DNA of 9,416 nucleotides from Victivallales bacterium (GTDB lineage Bacteria > Verrucomicrobiota > Lentisphaeria > Oligosphaerales > Oligosphaeraceae), in contig JAGCSE010000339.1 of the NCBI GenBank assembly GCA_017964325.1, forward strand, positions 1 through 9,416. The letters run 5' to 3'. Numbering within the stretch: the stretch's first letter is position 1; every line of letters begins with the position of its first letter. A program made the translations under genes and the position numbers. Shown piece by piece: positions 6,240-9,416 of this stretch. The notes below the pieces were generated by a model that did not search any database, was not told where the DNA came from, and worked only from the letters and a program-made list of their open reading frames with translations.

Positions 6240-7321
6240 ATGGCACAACGAAAACAATGGACAGTCTAGGAGAAACTGAACATCGAGCTTCAGGGGGGCA
6301 GGGGGGATGTTAAAATCAGCGAACTGTGCAACGATCACGGGATAACCCATACCATGTACTATGAGTGGGAGAATCTGCTACTGCCCCAGGGTATCTGAAT
6401 CTACAAGCATGGCGGCATGGACCACGAGCAAGAACGTCTTGAAAAAGAGAACAGTAAGCTGAAGGAGACCATAGGCGAACTCCCTGTGGAATCACCAAAA
6501 AACGACTGGCAACCAGCGGTGTTAGAGGCATTTCTATCTGGATCTGCTGCCTGAAGTCGAAAGATTGAAAGATGAGCATCCGTCATGGGGTGCCAGACGG
6601 GTCACCGCATACCAGAGTATATATGTCAACAAGTATCTCAATCACAAGGGGATAGTCTGGCTGATGAAGAACAAAGGCGATGGTCCCGCGCAACACGGCC
6701 ATTTGCGCCAGACGGGAGTCGAAGACGCGCAAGCCGGTCACGGATATGCCCGACACTGTGTGGGGGACGGACATGACCAAGACCAGAACCGTGCAAAGAT
6801 GGGCCCATGTGCATGTCGTCCTCGACTAGGGAAGCAAGAAGCTCCTCGCATCGGAGGCTTCCGCAACCAGTCGGTCGTCCGACTGGATACAGGCCATGGA
6901 CAAGGCCATGGACATGCAGTTCCCCGACGTGATCGATAATTCCAACCATTACTTTTTGATTCCTTTGATTGTCGTTGACAACGGCTGCCAGCCGATTTCC
7001 AGGGACTTTCGCGGAGTATGAGAAGGCTCTCGGACTGGAATCTGTCTTCACAAGCTACTGCAATCCCAGGGGCGGCGCGGACATTGAGCGCGTCCTCCAC
7101 ACTCTCAAGAAGAATCTGTTGTGAATAAACGAAATGAAATCAGGACTTTGGATGAACTGAATGAGGGCCTGGTAAATTGACAGCATGACTACAACCACAT
7201 TTTCCCGCATTTTTCGTTGGAATACTGCACGTTAGTTGAATATGAGGAGCTTTGGAACCATAGAACTGAATCACAAAATAAAAGTGCAAAAAATACTGAG
7301 AAAGTAATAATCCTTATTTGA
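6240..7321 (+). pseudogene. Decayed IS3-family transposase (orfA plus orfB remnants)
   Basis: The first reading frame keeps a good ribosome binding site (AAAAGGAG, 6224-6231) and ATG at 6240. It encodes an OrfA helix-turn-helix (VKISELCNDHGITHTMYYEW) and a leucine-zipper-like tail (EQERLEKENSKLKE), but has stops at 6267-6269 (TAG) and 6396-6398 (TGA). OrfB pieces follow in changing frames: LLPEVERLKDEHPSWGARRV (from about 6532), WGTDMTK (first catalytic Asp at 6770-6772), VVDNGCQP (second Asp, 6977-6979), NPRGGADIERVLHTLK (catalytic Glu, 7086-7088) and DYNHIFPHFSLEY...YEELW. The gap of about 35 residues between second Asp and Glu is the DD(35)E layout of IS3. At least three frameshifts (about 6680-6760, 7010 and 7120) and stops at 6827 and 7178 make it inactive. 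I could not define terminal inverted repeats or a target duplication. Confidence 0.88.
6240..7321 (+). mobile_element. IS3-family insertion sequence remnant
   Basis: The element must at least span the orfA and orfB remnants. Its true ends lie between 6161 and 6240 on the left and beyond about 7265 on the right, but are too eroded to place. It sits just after the yhhQ stop and at the point where base composition turns AT-rich. Confidence 0.7.
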
Positions 7322-7421
7322 ACTGATGAATCAAAATCGCGGGCTATGTAATGCCGCCTCTCGATGAAAGGGGTTCATTATAAAAACATGAAGACTTACT
7401 GGCGAAATTGATGATAAATAT
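7322..7421. other. Short intergenic stretch between IS remnant and AT-rich operon
   Basis: This 100-bp gap holds the 3' end of the minus-strand operon. A weak GCGG...CCGC pairing (about 7339-7354) is visible, but no convincing terminator with a U-run, and no coding signal on either strand. Confidence 0.4.
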
Positions 7422-8048
7422 CTATTTATTTGTAGTAACAATAATACGTTTAATTTCCAATTCGGGTGGTAATTGTTTCTTTGATGTTGATGTTTCTTGG
7501 ATTGAACCTTCACCGTGGCAACGTTTACATTGAGCAGTTACTGTTTCATCTTTTTGCATGGTATATTTCTGATATGTTCCAGTTCCATGACAATTTGGAC
7601 ATTTTATTTTTTTAGAACGTTTTTCTGTTTTATTTTTCGTTTTTATAATAAATTGAAAAATAATTCCTCCATTCTCGATATATTTTTGGAATTGTAAATA
7701 AGTTGGTTTATTTTTATTATTCACTTGTGTTGATTTATTTTCTTTAGGTATATATTCCAAATTTGGATTACTTTTAGCAAGTTCTTCCAAAATTGAGTTA
7801 AATCTATTTATCATGCAATTATGTTCTTTATCAAAAGATAATTGACTATTATAATTATGAAAATTGGCAAGCATTACTTCTTTTGAAATCATCATAGTAT
7901 TTTGTTTGATTTTTATATTTTGAATTTTTAGATGATTAGTGTTCATATATGTATTAAAAGCTTCAGGAGTAAAAAAAACAGTATCTTTGGCAAAGCATGA
8001 AATAGACAATAACAATAAGAAAGTAACATTTATTAATTGACAATGCAT
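7422..8048 (-). CDS. Small exported protein with two DnaJ-type CxxCxGxG motifs
   Basis: 208 aa; ATG at 8046-8048 with AGGAG 6 nt upstream, inside the 13-bp gap after the protease gene, so the two are cotranscribed. The N-terminus is a signal peptide (hydrophobic NVTFLLLLSISCFA, probable cut after Ala20; a lipoprotein cut before Cys18 is less likely because the lipobox is poor). Residues 21-140 are Lys- and Asn-rich with no recognised domain. Then come CPNCHGTG (150-157) and CKRCHGEG (174-181), separated by 16 residues: half of the four-motif zinc-binding region of DnaJ. There is no J domain, so a DnaJ co-chaperone is unlikely. The four cysteines could bind one zinc outside the cytoplasm or form disulfides. 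Very AT-rich codons, unlike genes left of 6160. Function unknown; it may be a partner or substrate of the adjoining protease. Confidence 0.8.
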   Translation of the reverse strand: MHCQLINVTFLLLLSISCFAKDTVFFTPEAFNTYMNTNHLKIQNIKIKQNTMMISKEVMLANFHNYNSQLSFDKEHNCMINRFNSILEELAKSNPNLEYIPKENKSTQVNNKNKPTYLQFQKYIENGGIIFQFIIKTKNKTEKRSKKIKCPNCHGTGTYQKYTMQKDETVTAQCKRCHGEGSIQETSTSKKQLPPELEIKRIIVTTNK

Positions 8049-8061
8049 ATTTTACTCCTAA

Positions 8062-9416
8062 TTATCGATACCATTTATCAATTGGAATTTCCTCTGAAAA
8101 TTTAAGATCTTCCAATACATCTATTCTTGTTGCAAAATTTTGCTGTGCAGCACTGGAAATTCTTGAACCATCTTCGGAGATGCTACTGACATTCATCCCC
8201 CAAAGGATTGCTATAACCTGACCATTTTCAAGAAAAATGGGGCTTCCGCTTGCGCCTCCAGTCGTAGGAATATCATGTGTGATGCAGCGGTTAGATTTGT
8301 TATCGACATTTCGAAATTGAGCATTGGTAATTTTATTGATAGTTCCTGATTTGAAGGTTGCTATTGGATTGTCTATATCTAGCCCTCCAGAAGCTAACAA
8401 TCCTTCCATAGGGAATCCTATATATCCAATTTTCTGGGCAGTTTTTAATTTGTAGAGAATTTTATTTGACGCAAGTTTAAACCATTTTTTTGTTTTTTTC
8501 TGTGTATAGAGTAAAGCGATATCATATTCTGCATTCTGCTGCCAGTCTTCTTTTAAATGGTACGGTTTGTACTTTGGATGTATTTTTACACTAGTTACCT
8601 GTAAAGGAATAGCTTCTTTATTGCTGAGTCTGATTTCAATTTTACTGATTTTTATATTATCTTTTAGCTCTTTACAGATTTCATTAAACATTCTGCTTGC
8701 ATCTTGATCTGTATCAATAAAACTGAAAAGATCATCGTCACTATTTATATGAATACGTTTTTGCTTGGCTAGGTTAATAAAATCTTGAACAAGTAAAGGA
8801 AAAATTATACTTAAAGCACGAATTCCGATATCATCGGATGAATCTTTAAGACTATATGCAACATGACAGTTAGTCGCAAACATATTACTACCAATGGCAA
8901 AAGCTGTACCGATAGGAAATGTTGACAAATCCCTTCCCATTATATTCAAAGGTTTACCCGAGGCGTCCTCGGCTGTAGCAACGACAAGCCCAACAGATGA
9001 TTCATAATTTTTTACAACGTCTTCAAAGGTTGATGTGTTATCATTATTAAATAAATAATATATCAATAAAATTGTAATAGTTATTCCTATAAAAACAATT
9101 ATATGTTTTTTTAAATATAAAAAAGATTGACGATATAATGGACTAATTTTTTCAACAAATAGATATTTCCATTTGTTTTCCTTTTTAGACGATCTTGATT
9201 GCGGTTCCCGTTGTTGATCGTCATTTGCATACATAGGAGGAGAAACAATATAAGTTTCAGGTTGAGTCAATGTTGATGATAACTCATTTATCCTTTTCCA
9301 ATGTTTTTTATCATCTGAAAATAAGGTAGAATCAGAAAATGTCCCATTTATCAATCGTTCCCTGATTTTTTCTTCATCTATAGGCCCATAAATTTTATCA
9401 TTTAATTTAATATAAT
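8062..9416 (-). CDS. Membrane-anchored trypsin-like protease with N-terminal GYF_2 domain, 5' end outside window
   Basis: 450 residues are visible and the frame is still open at the right edge. A TTG at 9352-9354 could be taken as a start, but the codons before it read YIKLNDKIYGPIDEEKIRER and run into INGTFSDSTLFSDDKKHWKRINE. Together these are a GYF_2 (DUF4339) domain with its GP(I/V) and L...G..S..TL motifs, so the true start lies just beyond 9416. Numbering from the first full codon (9412-9414): GYF_2 1-45, a polar linker to about 100, one membrane helix (about 104-122, IIVFIGITITILLIYYLF), then an S1/trypsin-fold protease with His184 (TNCHVA), Asp298 (EYDIALL) and Ser389 (TGGASGSP). The triad is complete. 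About 114 residues lie between His and Asp, longer than in chymotrypsin, with a helical insert (about 190-255). No PDZ domain. The catalytic domain should face the periplasm and GYF_2 the cytoplasm. Strongly AT-rich. Confidence 0.88.
   Translation of the reverse strand, partial: YIKLNDKIYGPIDEEKIRERLINGTFSDSTLFSDDKKHWKRINELSSTLTQPETYIVSPPMYANDDQQREPQSRSSKKENKWKYLFVEKISPLYRQSFLYLKKHIIVFIGITITILLIYYLFNNDNTSTFEDVVKNYESSVGLVVATAEDASGKPLNIMGRDLSTFPIGTAFAIGSNMFATNCHVAYSLKDSSDDIGIRALSIIFPLLVQDFINLAKQKRIHINSDDDLFSFIDTDQDASRMFNEICKELKDNIKISKIEIRLSNKEAIPLQVTSVKIHPKYKPYHLKEDWQQNAEYDIALLYTQKKTKKWFKLASNKILYKLKTAQKIGYIGFPMEGLLASGGLDIDNPIATFKSGTINKITNAQFRNVDNKSNRCITHDIPTTGGASGSPIFLENGQVIAILWGMNVSSISEDGSRISSAAQQNFATRIDVLEDLKFSEEIPIDKWYR

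Noticed and set aside
6565..7100. Open frames on both strands inside the IS remnant
   Set aside because: The plus-strand ones are frameshifted transposase pieces; the minus-strand ones are their shadows without motifs or ribosome binding sites.

Overview
The window looks like chromosomal DNA of a Gram-negative, polysaccharide-degrading bacterium. A large secreted multidomain glycoside hydrolase of the GH123/DUF4091 type, a GDPD-like gene, an HTH-Fic protein, a queuosine-precursor transporter and a GYF_2-linked membrane protease together would fit a gut or sediment member of the PVC group (Lentisphaerota/Victivallales-like). That placement is inferred from gene style only, because there is no rRNA or marker gene here.

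Left part (1-5270): all convincing genes are on the minus strand. In transcription order these are an HTH-Fic protein (4365-5270), then 32 bp later a secreted GH123/DUF4091-type hydrolase of 1150 aa (880-4332). After an intergenic region comes the N-terminal part of a GDPD-like protein (1-396) that runs off the left edge. The intergenic region (about 400-880) is a patchwork. It holds a 60-bp relic of the first 20 codons of an HTH-Fic gene whose reading frame ends in an ATGA overlap with the GDPD start, a short plus-strand stretch that looks like the 3' end of a lost gene, and a 55-bp tandem repeat with dyad symmetry.

Middle (5271-6160): a divergent promoter region separates fic from a yhhQ-type transporter on the plus strand. 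It has three copies of a 10-bp operator-like sequence at exact 32-bp steps. One copy covers the fic -35 box and one covers the predicted start of transcription.

Right part (6161-9416): a badly decayed IS3-family insertion sequence (about 6240-7321) lies at a change in base composition. Beyond it the DNA is clearly AT-rich and carries a two-gene minus-strand operon. The first gene is a membrane-anchored trypsin-like protease whose reading frame continues past the right edge and contains an N-terminal GYF_2 (DUF4339) domain. The second is a small exported protein with two DnaJ-type CxxCxGxG motifs. This pair is the best candidate for something undescribed in the window.
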